From: Phycisphaerales bacterium
GTDB taxonomy: Bacteria > Planctomycetota > Phycisphaerae > Phycisphaerales > UBA1924
Direction of reading: 5' to 3'
Length of the DNA stretch: 64,000 nt
NCBI GenBank assembly: GCA_030149165.1
Contig: JASBRY010000001.1
Coordinates: 224,053 to 288,052 of the forward strand
Below the pieces are notes generated by a model. It did no database searches and was not told where the DNA came from. It saw only the letters and a program-made list of their open reading frames with translations. Shown here in pieces: positions 16,937-25,638 of the stretch. Every line of letters begins with the position of its first letter. Within the stretch, counting starts at the first letter, position 1. The translations under genes and the position numbers were made by a program.

Positions 16937-19333
16937 ATGTCTTTGAAACTTACTCTTGCCAAAGCGACCGCTGTAGTCGCACTCATGTCCGCTTCTGGAA
17001 TTGCGACGAGCGCATTCGCAGGGCCAACCGCGGATGCACCTAAGAACTCGCAGAGCCAATCCATCTCGGCATCTGCGAAACTTGATGCCGTCAAGGCATC
17101 ATTCGATCTGCTCCAAGGCGACGAGCAACGCATGCTCGAAGCGCTCCAGAGCCCCCTCCAGTTCACAGAGATGCAGGGCTCTCGCGAGTTCACACGCGAA
17201 CTGATTGTCCACGCAAACGAGGGCAAGGTCGCGAATGCTCAGTCGCGTCTCTCACGCTCGCTGGTCAAGTCCAGCGCTTTCGTGAACGAGTATGTCGTCA
17301 AGGTTCCAGAGGGTGTGAGCGAAGGCGAAATGGCCGCGATGCTCATGTCGACTGGAGACTACCTGTTCGTCGAACCAAACTGGACCCTCTTCCCGCTCGC
17401 AGTCCCGAACGATTCACAGTACGGATCGAGCTGGCAGCACACGCGCATTCAGTCCGCAAACGCATGGGACCTGCACACCGGCGAGAGCGACATCATCGTC
17501 GCGGTTTGTGACTCTGGTGTAGACACCAACCACCCAGACCTCGAAGACGCGTATGTCCCAGGATACAACGCGGTCAACAACCAAACAGAAGTCAACGGCG
17601 GACAAGTTGAAGATGTCAACGGACACGGGACGTTCGTCTCCGGATGTGCCGCCGCTCAAGGGAATAACGCTCGCGGCGTTGTCGGCGTGGGCTGGGACTT
17701 CAGCGTCATGCCGATCCGTGTGAGCAACAACTCCAGCGGCACCGCGAGTGGATTTGACATCCTTGAAGGCGCCCGCTGGGCCGTAGACAACGGCGCCCAC
17801 GCAATCAATGCATCCTTCTCAGGAGGTACAAGCACTTCGAATCAAGTCACAGCTCGCTACATCATCGATCGAGGCGGATTGCTCTTCTGGTCTTCAGGGA
17901 ACAACGGGAGTCTGATCACATACGACGGACCTGACATCGTCATTGTCGGATCCACGACATCTTCAGACAACCGATCCTCATTCTCAAACTTCGGACCTGC
18001 GGTCGATATCACTGCTCCTGGATCCTCCGTCCGCTCTACACGGCGCGGAGGGACCTACGGCAACGGATCGGGCACAAGCTATGCGTCTCCGATCGCCGCC
18101 GGTGTTGGAGCGATGATTTACTCAGTGCGTGATGACCTGAGCGGTCGCGATGTGCAGGACATCCTGTACCGCAGCGTCGATGACCTCGGCGCACCAGGAC
18201 GCGACGATTCGTTCGGTCGCGGTCGTGTCAACACCTTCAACGCGATCCAAGTGGCGCAGTCATATGTCCCTCGCTATAACCTTCCGATCGATGAGTCCTT
18301 CGATTCCGCATCGTGGACTGAGATCTTCGATAGCACCGGTACTCCCGCGACTGTTCCAGACGCAGAGTCTGGTACAGGATCTGTCCTCGAACTCAACGGC
18401 AATGACCAGATCACTTCGGTCTTCCTTGCCGGGCGCTCCGCGGCAACATTCCCTGGAATCAGCTTCTCGTTCCGCACTGTCGGAGTCGAAGCGGGTGAAT
18501 CCCTGCTCGTCGAAATCCTGACCGAAGATGGAAACTGGGAATCTATCTATGACTACGCGTCCACTGGCGCCGATAGCGATGGATACATCGATGTCGCGTT
18601 CCAACTCCCAACAACTTTCCTCTGGCACGGTGTGCAGCTCCGCATGAGCACCCCAGGATCGGACATCAACGATCAATGGCTCATCGACGATCTCTTCGTC
18701 GGTGTGCTTGAAGCTGAGCCCACAGCACCGCTCGTTGATTCATTCGATTCTGGTCTCATCTCACCACTCAAGTGGGACGACATCGATGGAGCCAGCGTCG
18801 AGATCGTTGGCAGCACCTACGCAGCATCAATGACCGGTGAAGCACTCCTCGAATCACAAGATGTCGCGATGTTCCAGTTCGGAATCGTCCCAGGATACAT
18901 CCATCTGGATCTTTGGGCCGACGCAAACGCAGGCGCGGATGACACCATCCTCGTCGAAGTCCGCAATGTGCTCGGAAACTGGGAAACACTCGACACCCTC
19001 GACGGCAGCGAGCTTGGTTCTTCGCCGCAGGTGTTCGAGTACCAGACCCCTCCTGCGGCGTGGGGTAACGACATCGGTCGCGTCCGCTTCACCACTGCGG
19101 GTAATGACGCAATCTACATCGACAATGTGTACTATGGCCCAGATGAGCTGACGCAGATGTGTTCACCTGCGGACTTTGCAGAGCCGTATGGCCAACTCAA
19201 CTTCCTCGATGTTTCTGCGTTCTTGAGTGCGTTCGGGAGTAACGATCTTGCCGCAGACCTTGATGGGAGCGGGACCTTCAACTTCCTTGATGTGTCCGAG
19301 TTCCTGAGCGTCTTCGGAGCAGGCTGCCCGTAA
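16937..19333 (+). CDS. Secreted subtilisin-family (S8) peptidase 2 with dockerin-like tail
   Basis: This 798-residue tandem paralogue of peptidase 1 shares its propeptide style (both contain 'AxMLMxTGDYxFV'). Its triad is Asp192 (CDSGVD), His230 (GHGTFVSG) and Ser381 (GTSYASP). A signal peptide ends near SAFA at about residue 30. One module with the 'GVEAGESLLVEI' pattern and a second, more diverged one precede the tail. The first calcium-loop-like half of the dockerin is degenerate: the usual DxDG is replaced by AEPYG. The second half is intact and the protein ends GAGCP. An AGGAG site lies 10 bases before the ATG. A strong terminator follows. Confidence 0.92.
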   Translation: MSLKLTLAKATAVVALMSASGIATSAFAGPTADAPKNSQSQSISASAKLDAVKASFDLLQGDEQRMLEALQSPLQFTEMQGSREFTRELIVHANEGKVANAQSRLSRSLVKSSAFVNEYVVKVPEGVSEGEMAAMLMSTGDYLFVEPNWTLFPLAVPNDSQYGSSWQHTRIQSANAWDLHTGESDIIVAVCDSGVDTNHPDLEDAYVPGYNAVNNQTEVNGGQVEDVNGHGTFVSGCAAAQGNNARGVVGVGWDFSVMPIRVSNNSSGTASGFDILEGARWAVDNGAHAINASFSGGTSTSNQVTARYIIDRGGLLFWSSGNNGSLITYDGPDIVIVGSTTSSDNRSSFSNFGPAVDITAPGSSVRSTRRGGTYGNGSGTSYASPIAAGVGAMIYSVRDDLSGRDVQDILYRSVDDLGAPGRDDSFGRGRVNTFNAIQVAQSYVPRYNLPIDESFDSASWTEIFDSTGTPATVPDAESGTGSVLELNGNDQITSVFLAGRSAATFPGISFSFRTVGVEAGESLLVEILTEDGNWESIYDYASTGADSDGYIDVAFQLPTTFLWHGVQLRMSTPGSDINDQWLIDDLFVGVLEAEPTAPLVDSFDSGLISPLKWDDIDGASVEIVGSTYAASMTGEALLESQDVAMFQFGIVPGYIHLDLWADANAGADDTILVEVRNVLGNWETLDTLDGSELGSSPQVFEYQTPPAAWGNDIGRVRFTTAGNDAIYIDNVYYGPDELTQMCSPADFAEPYGQLNFLDVSAFLSAFGSNDLAADLDGSGTFNFLDVSEFLSVFGAGCP

Positions 19334-19355
19334 GCACATCTACTTCACAGAGAAC

Positions 19356-19397
19356 AATCAGCCGAGCAGAGACCCACTTCTGCCCGGCTGATTTTTT
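19356..19397 (+). terminator. Strong intrinsic terminator after S8 peptidase 2
   Basis: A 9-bp outer stem (AATCAGCCG with CGGCTGATT) plus an inner GCAGA/TCTGC extension separated by one mismatch is followed by six T residues. It lies in the convergent gap between peptidases 2 and 3 and may work on both strands, with a poorer T-run on the minus side. Confidence 0.92.
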
Positions 19398-19436
19398 GCG
19401 CTGATCGCTCAGCGTATAAAGCTCTTGTCAGTTGCA

Positions 19437-22400
19437 TTAAGGACAACCCGCGCCGTACTGGAGCAGGAACTCAGAGATGTCCAGGAAGTTGAACTGTCCG
19501 TTGTCGTCCAGATCCGCGATGGGATCCTGAGCGCCGTACGCGCCGAGGAATCCGGACACATCCAAGAAGTTGAGTGAGCCGTCACCGGTAAAGTCCGCGA
19601 CGCATCCCTGATCCTGCTCGCACACAAACTGTGTGATCCGGATATTGTCGAGTCCCGCTTCGATGACATTCTGCTGACCAACATCGTCCGCAATGAATCG
19701 GAACCGCATCGTCGAAGAAACGCCGATCTCATCACCCACAACAATCGTGTCGCTGCGCCACGCGCCCGCGACGCTCGTGCTTGAGCGGAGCGTCGTCCAA
19801 GTCGATCCGCCGTTGGTGGATGCCTCGACCACCCAAGTGTCGCCGTTGACTTCGCCCGTCGGGATGTCGGAGTACCAGTAATCGAACGAGAACTCTCCGC
19901 CGTCGCTCATGTCGTAAATCGGCGAGGTGAGGATTGTCGTCCCTTCGTCCACATCGGAGTTGCACGAGTTCCCGGCATCGTTGTCGGTCACCCAGCAGAT
20001 CCCGGATCCATCGGAGTCTTCTCCCGGAGCGCCTCTGCTCGAACAATCAACAGGAACTCCACGCGCCCACTGTCCATCGAGCGCGTCGCCGCTGACAGTC
20101 CAGCCGTTGTCGTTCTGGAAGTTGTCCGTGAGCACGAGCTGGATCTCTCCGACTTCCGAATGCTCCGGATTGCTCGCGCCAGACGGCGGAGTCACAACTT
20201 CTCCGGCACTCTGACCGCTCGCGGAGATGTAGTACTCCACGAACTCGCCACACTCGGCGCCTGGGATCGATCCTGTGTATGAGCCGTCGTTGTTATCAAT
20301 CATCGAGGCACTCGTGTACCCACCGCTCGCGTATCGGTAGTTGAGCGTAACCGATCCGGGAACGACGGTGTCCACGCCTTCGTTGACGAAGGCAGTGATC
20401 TCGATCGGTTGTCCAGGAAGGACCGCCGCTGGAGCGGGTTCTAAGAGTGAGAGCGAGAGCAATCCCGCGCCGATATCCAGCGCCGAAGCAATCGCGAAGC
20501 TCTGCGGCCCATCACTGACGGATGTCCCCAACACTTGCACTTGCCAAACCCCTGATTGTGGATTCTCCACAAAGACCTGCTCGACATTGTTCAGGTGATC
20601 CTCCTGCGTGCGCACCGCGCCGGCGCTGGGACTCGATGGATTCAGTGTCCATGGATAGTGACGAGTCCCGCTCGGATCGGTCACGATCAGATCCAGATCA
20701 TTGACCAGCGCTTGAGAGACATTGGGCGCGCCCGCTGGATCGTCCCAGACCAGTGTGATCCGGAACGGACCATCGCCCTCTTCCACCATCACGGTGTAGT
20801 TCGCGCTCGTCCCCTGATCGACGCTTTCTTCGCGGAAGTTCCCAGTGCGAAGGAAGTCGATGCTGTTGACAGTGCGGATCGAGCCGTATCCGCTCTGATA
20901 GTCTGGACCTGTGTTGAGGATATCTTCAGCGCCCTCGATGAGGATCGCTTTCATGAGTTGGTTGGTCGGATCTCCCCACGCCGGATACTGCGATCTGAAG
21001 TCCTGAAGAATCAGTGCACCGACCCCCGCTGCTGTTGGAGACGCCATGGAAGTTCCGCACAGTGAGATGTACTGCGAGTTGCTTCCGTCTCCAGTCGAGG
21101 TGACGCCGTTGTCTCCGCCGCTCTGACATCCCGGCGCAGACACGACTGGGCGCAAGCGTCCATCATCCGATGGACCCCAACTCGAGAAACTCGTCATTGA
21201 GTCGTCGTTGGAGTTGAGCGCACCGATCGAGATCGCGTTCTTGTTGTTGCTTGGAGGTGCTGTCGTGCCGTACCCGGTCCCGCAGCGTCCGTTGCCGCGT
21301 TCGTTGCCCGCGGCCCAGAACACAATGATCGGTTCACCAAGCGAACCACGCACGACATTGTCGATCGTCCCGGCAGTAATGCCGTAATCGCCGTGCCATG
21401 AGCAGTCATAACCGTTCTGCGCAACATTGGATCCGATCGAGTTGTTCGCGATCGAAGCGCCGAGCGACAACGCGAGCGAGTAATCCGATTCCAGGTCTCC
21501 GGGATCGGTGTAGAGGAATCCGGCGCCGAGACCACCTGCGACCTCGAATCCAGCGCCGAGCAGGTTCACTCCTGGCGCCATGCCACGATGGTTGAATGTC
21601 GTGCTACCGTCGCCTCCGATGGTTCCCGCGACATGCGTCGCGTGGTAATGCACGGCTGTGGAATCAATGTTCGTTGCTCGTCCCGAGAAATCATTGTGTG
21701 ATTCGCGAATAGTGCCACCGTCGTACACAAGCACCGTCACCCCAGTCCCATCGAGCGAGTACGGCGACGACTGCGCGGTGTTCACCTGGGTAATCCCGCG
21801 ATTCGATGCATTCGTCACTTCCATTGGAGGAAGCGGAGGCTCCACCCACTGCACGCGCTCGTCGTTCGCGAGCAGCTTCAAGTTCTTGTAAGGCATCTCC
21901 ACAACCACTGTGTTCATCGACATCACGACCGAACGCACGCGCCCATTGTGCGCACGCACCATCGCATCGATGTCAACGGATGACGCATCCACATCGCGGT
22001 GCAGCATGACATACGCCGCGACGGTTGGATTGGTGAGTTCTCCCGCAAGCTCACCAGACTGCACTTTGACGCTGCTCGCGCCGACGATCGACCAATCGGG
22101 GATCTCGTCGTTCTGGATCTTCGGATGCAACTTGTGTGCCGTGGAAATCGGTCCCGCTTCGATTACACGATCCGCGATCGCGAAGGTGTCCGCATCGATC
22201 GCGACGCGCGCAAAGTAGGTCGTCTCGCTGACAGGACTGAGCAGTTCCAGACCCTCTCCGCTTAGTTGCTCGCGTGTGCTCTGATCCGGAGTTTGTGCGA
22301 ATCGAACGAGGACATACCCGCCGTGCGCTGTCGGAGTGTTCTTGCTGGATGCGTCGAGCAGGACGCGCTGAGCGGGCTCAACACTCAATCGCGCTTGCTG

Positions 22401-22547
22401 AGGATTCGCTTGTTCGTTCTTCCACTGCACTGGAGCGCCGGCGGCATTGCCGCTGATCGACGCGAGGATCGCGATCATCGAGGGAGCGAATCGGCGCATA
22501 GACAGTAGAGTTGGTGTGTGAATCCCGCTGGGTGACCTTGAGAACAT
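19437..22547 (-). CDS. Secreted S8 peptidase 3 with C-terminal accessory modules and dockerin-like tail
   Basis: This is the largest of the three peptidases, about 1,036 residues. After a signal peptide and a propeptide of about 200 residues, the catalytic domain has a variant Asp block (LVYDGGTI), a His block (HATHVAG) and the Ser block (GTSMASPTAAG). A beta-sandwich region that starts 'DQGTSANYTV' follows, then an immune-inhibitor-A-like jelly roll ('DNGWTVSGDALDGQWARG'). The tail ends GAGCP. The ATG at 22547 has GGAG 6 bases upstream; an ATG at 22499 would trim 16 residues and give a more compact signal peptide. It is not a close paralogue of peptidases 1 and 2. Confidence 0.9.
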   Translation of the reverse strand: MFSRSPSGIHTPTLLSMRRFAPSMIAILASISGNAAGAPVQWKNEQANPQQARLSVEPAQRVLLDASSKNTPTAHGGYVLVRFAQTPDQSTREQLSGEGLELLSPVSETTYFARVAIDADTFAIADRVIEAGPISTAHKLHPKIQNDEIPDWSIVGASSVKVQSGELAGELTNPTVAAYVMLHRDVDASSVDIDAMVRAHNGRVRSVVMSMNTVVVEMPYKNLKLLANDERVQWVEPPLPPMEVTNASNRGITQVNTAQSSPYSLDGTGVTVLVYDGGTIRESHNDFSGRATNIDSTAVHYHATHVAGTIGGDGSTTFNHRGMAPGVNLLGAGFEVAGGLGAGFLYTDPGDLESDYSLALSLGASIANNSIGSNVAQNGYDCSWHGDYGITAGTIDNVVRGSLGEPIIVFWAAGNERGNGRCGTGYGTTAPPSNNKNAISIGALNSNDDSMTSFSSWGPSDDGRLRPVVSAPGCQSGGDNGVTSTGDGSNSQYISLCGTSMASPTAAGVGALILQDFRSQYPAWGDPTNQLMKAILIEGAEDILNTGPDYQSGYGSIRTVNSIDFLRTGNFREESVDQGTSANYTVMVEEGDGPFRITLVWDDPAGAPNVSQALVNDLDLIVTDPSGTRHYPWTLNPSSPSAGAVRTQEDHLNNVEQVFVENPQSGVWQVQVLGTSVSDGPQSFAIASALDIGAGLLSLSLLEPAPAAVLPGQPIEITAFVNEGVDTVVPGSVTLNYRYASGGYTSASMIDNNDGSYTGSIPGAECGEFVEYYISASGQSAGEVVTPPSGASNPEHSEVGEIQLVLTDNFQNDNGWTVSGDALDGQWARGVPVDCSSRGAPGEDSDGSGICWVTDNDAGNSCNSDVDEGTTILTSPIYDMSDGGEFSFDYWYSDIPTGEVNGDTWVVEASTNGGSTWTTLRSSTSVAGAWRSDTIVVGDEIGVSSTMRFRFIADDVGQQNVIEAGLDNIRITQFVCEQDQGCVADFTGDGSLNFLDVSGFLGAYGAQDPIADLDDNGQFNFLDISEFLLQYGAGCP

Positions 22548-22616
22548 ATCGGTCTCCGGAATGTCAGTCGATCGCGAGCCCAAACAACACGAGCATCAAA
22601 CTACCGACTCAAATCA

Positions 22617-22644
22617 AAGCGAGCGCCCTTTCGAGCGCCCGCTT
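22617..22644 (-). terminator. Likely terminator of the multiheme cytochrome gene
   Basis: On the minus strand AAGCGGGCGC pairs with GCGCTCGCTT with one mismatch around an 8-base loop. The following bases, TTTGATTTGAG, form a broken U-rich tail. It is 10 bases after the cytochrome stop. Confidence 0.65.
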
Positions 22645-22653
22645 AGGAAGTGG

Positions 22654-24558
22654 TTATGGACATCCCTGCGCGTAGAGCGACAGGAACTCGGACACATCGA
22701 GGAAGTTCCACGATGCATCCTCAACAAGGTCGGCGCTTGGATCCTGATTGCCGTACGCAGCAAGGAACGCGGAGACATCGAGGAAGTTGAGATCGCCCTC
22801 GCCGGTGAAGTCTGCTGGACATCCGCCGTTGAACTCGATCATCGCAAAGTCCATCTCGACCTTTGGGCTCTTGCCGTGCAGCACCCACTGGTCGTACGCG
22901 ATCTCGCCGGTGCTCGGATTCATCGGATCGACACCAGTCTGATCGTTCTCATCGCGCAGGAATTCGATGTACTCCTTGCTCACGAGCTGGAAGTACACAC
23001 GAACCTCGGCTTTGGTCGCACCAGCAGGGATCGCATAATCAGTATCGTCCCAGTACTGCCCGTCCATGTAGGAGTACGCGACAGGTTCTGCTTGCACAGA
23101 CTCGAATCCAGCGTTCGTGAATCCACGAGGAGGAATGCGGTTGTCCTTGATCCATACATTGTTTGCGGCGAAGTGGAAGCCTTCCCCTTCGGGGATGCCG
23201 GTCGCTGCAGAAACCGCGGCATCAACACCCAGCTTCGCTTCGTAGACCTTGGTGTCACCCGTGGAAAGTACAGCGGTCGAATCGTCGTACGCGCCGTGCT
23301 CAGCTACCAGGTTGTTCATGTCGTCGAGGAAGCGAACATTGATCCACATCCGGCGGCCTTCAGGGTAACCAGTCGGGAGCTTGTGACCAGTCTGGTTGAT
23401 GATGCGCACATTCAGGTTCGAGCCGTCTTCATCAAGCTCGAGATCAGACGCGTTTTCAAGCATCATCTCAGCACGAGCGATGGAGTCCGCCGCGAGTTCT
23501 GCGGTCAGACCAGTCTCGAGGTCTGGGTACAGATCACGCACCGCGTTGAGCACCCAGTTGTTGCCGCCGTTGAAATGGTGCGCCGGCATATCCGGACGAG
23601 GGGTTGGATCAATGCGGCACGCGTTCTCAGTCACATCCGGCATGTGACAGTCCTGGCAGGTCGAAACCTCGATCTTGTTTCCACCGAAGCGGCCACCCAT
23701 ATCGATCGGTGCGATTGCAAAGTCACTCTGCAACCACTCGGAGTAGGTCCGCTCGACCGGGAACATGTCGTACTTATCAAAGGTCTCGTGTGGAGTTCCC
23801 AGCGCGTTGAGTGCGTAGGTCCCGTCGGGTTGCTTACTGAACGCTGGGTTGGACACATCGTGACAAGTTGCGCACATCGCGGATTGCTGATGGAACGGCG
23901 AGAACTCCCACGCGTGGAAAGAGAAGTCACCAAGATCAAATGGGCCGCGACGACGATCGTAGAAGTCCACCACATACGCACCAGTGTGTGGGTTTGGAGT
24001 AACCTCATCGACCCCAGCGTTCAATCCCTTAATCCCTTGGAAGACTTCAAGGTCTGCCAATGGCACCGGGTTTGGATTATCAATATTCTCAGGATCCACC
24101 ATGCGGTGACAGAAGTTACACGAAACTCCTTGGAAATCGATCCCCTCAAGCGCCGAGCCATCGGTTGGTTCCGAGCGCCCGCTCAACCAACCATTGGGTG
24201 TGTGACAACGCAGACACAGGTCGCCAGCGAACGCGACATCCTGATTTGCGATCGACAACGCCGCATGGAAGATCGGATCGCGCGTTGCTTGCCCCATCAT
24301 CGAACTGACCCAACCTTCGTACGGATCAAAGTCGTGCTCTGGAACCGAGTGACACGCGGCACAGTTATTTGAATCTGAAACCGGGTGACTCAATGTCTCA
24401 GGTTGTGTGCCTGGAAGGAAGAAGTCATCGATCGTGGTCGGCACAGGCGCCGAGATCGCGGTAGTCGCAAGACCAGTCAGCGCGATCAACCCGGCCATCA
24501 CGCCGGTCAATGCTGTTCGGTGTTTATACAAAGCGACACCGTCTCCAAGACCATTCAT
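22654..24558 (-). CDS. Secreted five-heme c-type cytochrome with dockerin-like tail
   Basis: The 634-residue product has a signal peptide and five CxxCH heme-binding motifs: CAACH (Cys66), CLRCH, CNFCH, CATCH and CQDCH, all in the first half. A beta-rich region with NQTGHKLPTGYPEGRR follows, a feature of planctomycete multiheme cytochromes of the c554-like group. The dockerin tail ends AQGCP; its second loop (LVEDASWN) lacks the usual DG. The ATG at 24558 has GGAGG 7 bases upstream, so the longer frame to 24594 is rejected. It may carry electrons at the cell surface or in the periplasm; the electron partner is unknown. Confidence 0.9.
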   Translation of the reverse strand: MNGLGDGVALYKHRTALTGVMAGLIALTGLATTAISAPVPTTIDDFFLPGTQPETLSHPVSDSNNCAACHSVPEHDFDPYEGWVSSMMGQATRDPIFHAALSIANQDVAFAGDLCLRCHTPNGWLSGRSEPTDGSALEGIDFQGVSCNFCHRMVDPENIDNPNPVPLADLEVFQGIKGLNAGVDEVTPNPHTGAYVVDFYDRRRGPFDLGDFSFHAWEFSPFHQQSAMCATCHDVSNPAFSKQPDGTYALNALGTPHETFDKYDMFPVERTYSEWLQSDFAIAPIDMGGRFGGNKIEVSTCQDCHMPDVTENACRIDPTPRPDMPAHHFNGGNNWVLNAVRDLYPDLETGLTAELAADSIARAEMMLENASDLELDEDGSNLNVRIINQTGHKLPTGYPEGRRMWINVRFLDDMNNLVAEHGAYDDSTAVLSTGDTKVYEAKLGVDAAVSAATGIPEGEGFHFAANNVWIKDNRIPPRGFTNAGFESVQAEPVAYSYMDGQYWDDTDYAIPAGATKAEVRVYFQLVSKEYIEFLRDENDQTGVDPMNPSTGEIAYDQWVLHGKSPKVEMDFAMIEFNGGCPADFTGEGDLNFLDVSAFLAAYGNQDPSADLVEDASWNFLDVSEFLSLYAQGCP

Positions 24559-24650
24559 CGCACATCCTCCAAGATTTCCTTGTGCACTGATCACACGACC
24601 CGATCGGATCGTTCACCAATACTATTGTCGCCAAACCAGTGAAAGGATGC

Positions 24651-24678
24651 AAGAAAAGATCCCGAAATTCGGGATCTT
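24651..24678 (-). terminator. Intrinsic terminator between two dockerin-protein genes
   Basis: AAGATCCCGAA (24656-24666) and TTCGGGATCTT (24668-24678) form a perfect palindromic stem. On the minus strand it continues into TTTTCTTG. It lies 88 bases after the stop of the 24767-25582 gene and upstream of the cytochrome gene. Confidence 0.82.
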
Positions 24679-24766
24679 CTTGTATGTTGGATTGTGCCGA
24701 CTAGCTCGGGTTCCTGTTGACCGATAACGCGACCATCAATCCCTGTTCATTATCCGAACAGCGTCC

Positions 24767-25582
24767 TTATGGACAACCCGCTCCGAACAAACTCAGGAAC
24801 AACGAAACATCGAGAAAGTTGTACTGTCCGTCTACATTGATATCCGCTGCAGGATCCTGTGCCGCAAACAAACCAAGGAACGCGGATACATCGAGGAAGT
24901 TGAGCTGACCATCATCTGTGAAGTCAGGAACACAGCTCGGCAGTTCAGCCGTCGCAACAAGCGTCGCGGATCCAGTCACAATCACTGTCCCGATCTCGCT
25001 CCCCTCAACGATGAGTGGCTGACTCGTCTCGATCGCGATCGTGTTCGTCAATGTAATGTCATCCATCCCGACCACGATCATCCCAGAGATGTCGTCCGCT
25101 GTAGGACCCAGATCCGCGAGGTTGATGATCTCTGTACCACTCCCAAACAGGAAGATGTTGTAGTTCACCGTCAGCACACCGCTCACGATCGTTGGAACCA
25201 TCGGGAAGGTCACATCGCCGGACACGACTGGGACTGGACCCAGAATCGTCCCAGGCTCAGCGTACTCCACTGATCCGCCGGTCAGCGTCGCCGAAGCGGT
25301 CGAAAGAAACGCGGGCACCCAGTCGAACTGCAGGTCGTTATCAATCGCACCAAAGAAATCGTACAGCGAAGACTCGCTCGCCGCGGCTGGATCATCAAAC
25401 GACGCCGTCACCATGCCGGAGACCGACGAGCTGTCCGAATCGGTGTCACCACCCAAAGTCCCAAGATCGATCTCGATCGTGAGATCGATGGAAGACTGCA
25501 TCGGATCAACAACAAAGTCCAACGGCTGCGCCGCAGCACTTGTCGCGAGCACCATACCAATCAAAACACCAGTCGCTTTCAT
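24767..25582 (-). CDS. Secreted dockerin-tailed protein of unknown function
   Basis: The 271-residue product has a clean signal peptide (cleavage after SAAAQ at about residue 19). It has a beta-rich body of about 190 residues with many Thr, Val and Gly, then the tail ending GAGCP. No enzymatic motif is recognised. The body begins PLDFVVDPMQSSIDLTIEID and contains repeated Asp-Ser patches, so it may be a structural or binding module. An AAGG site is 7 bases before the ATG. It is the shortest product in the cluster and has its own terminator. Confidence 0.8.
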   Translation of the reverse strand: MKATGVLIGMVLATSAAAQPLDFVVDPMQSSIDLTIEIDLGTLGGDTDSDSSSVSGMVTASFDDPAAASESSLYDFFGAIDNDLQFDWVPAFLSTASATLTGGSVEYAEPGTILGPVPVVSGDVTFPMVPTIVSGVLTVNYNIFLFGSGTEIINLADLGPTADDISGMIVVGMDDITLTNTIAIETSQPLIVEGSEIGTVIVTGSATLVATAELPSCVPDFTDDGQLNFLDVSAFLGLFAAQDPAADINVDGQYNFLDVSLFLSLFGAGCP

Positions 25583-25638
25583 ATCTATACCTTCGCTTTC
25601 CCTGCGCTGCAGGATTGAAACCAGTCACCCTACCCAGA

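Noticed and set aside
22561..24372. 603-codon plus-strand ORF opposite the multiheme cytochrome
   Set aside because: The minus frame has heme motifs, a signal peptide and a GGAGG site; the plus frame has no recognisable motif and comes from codon bias.
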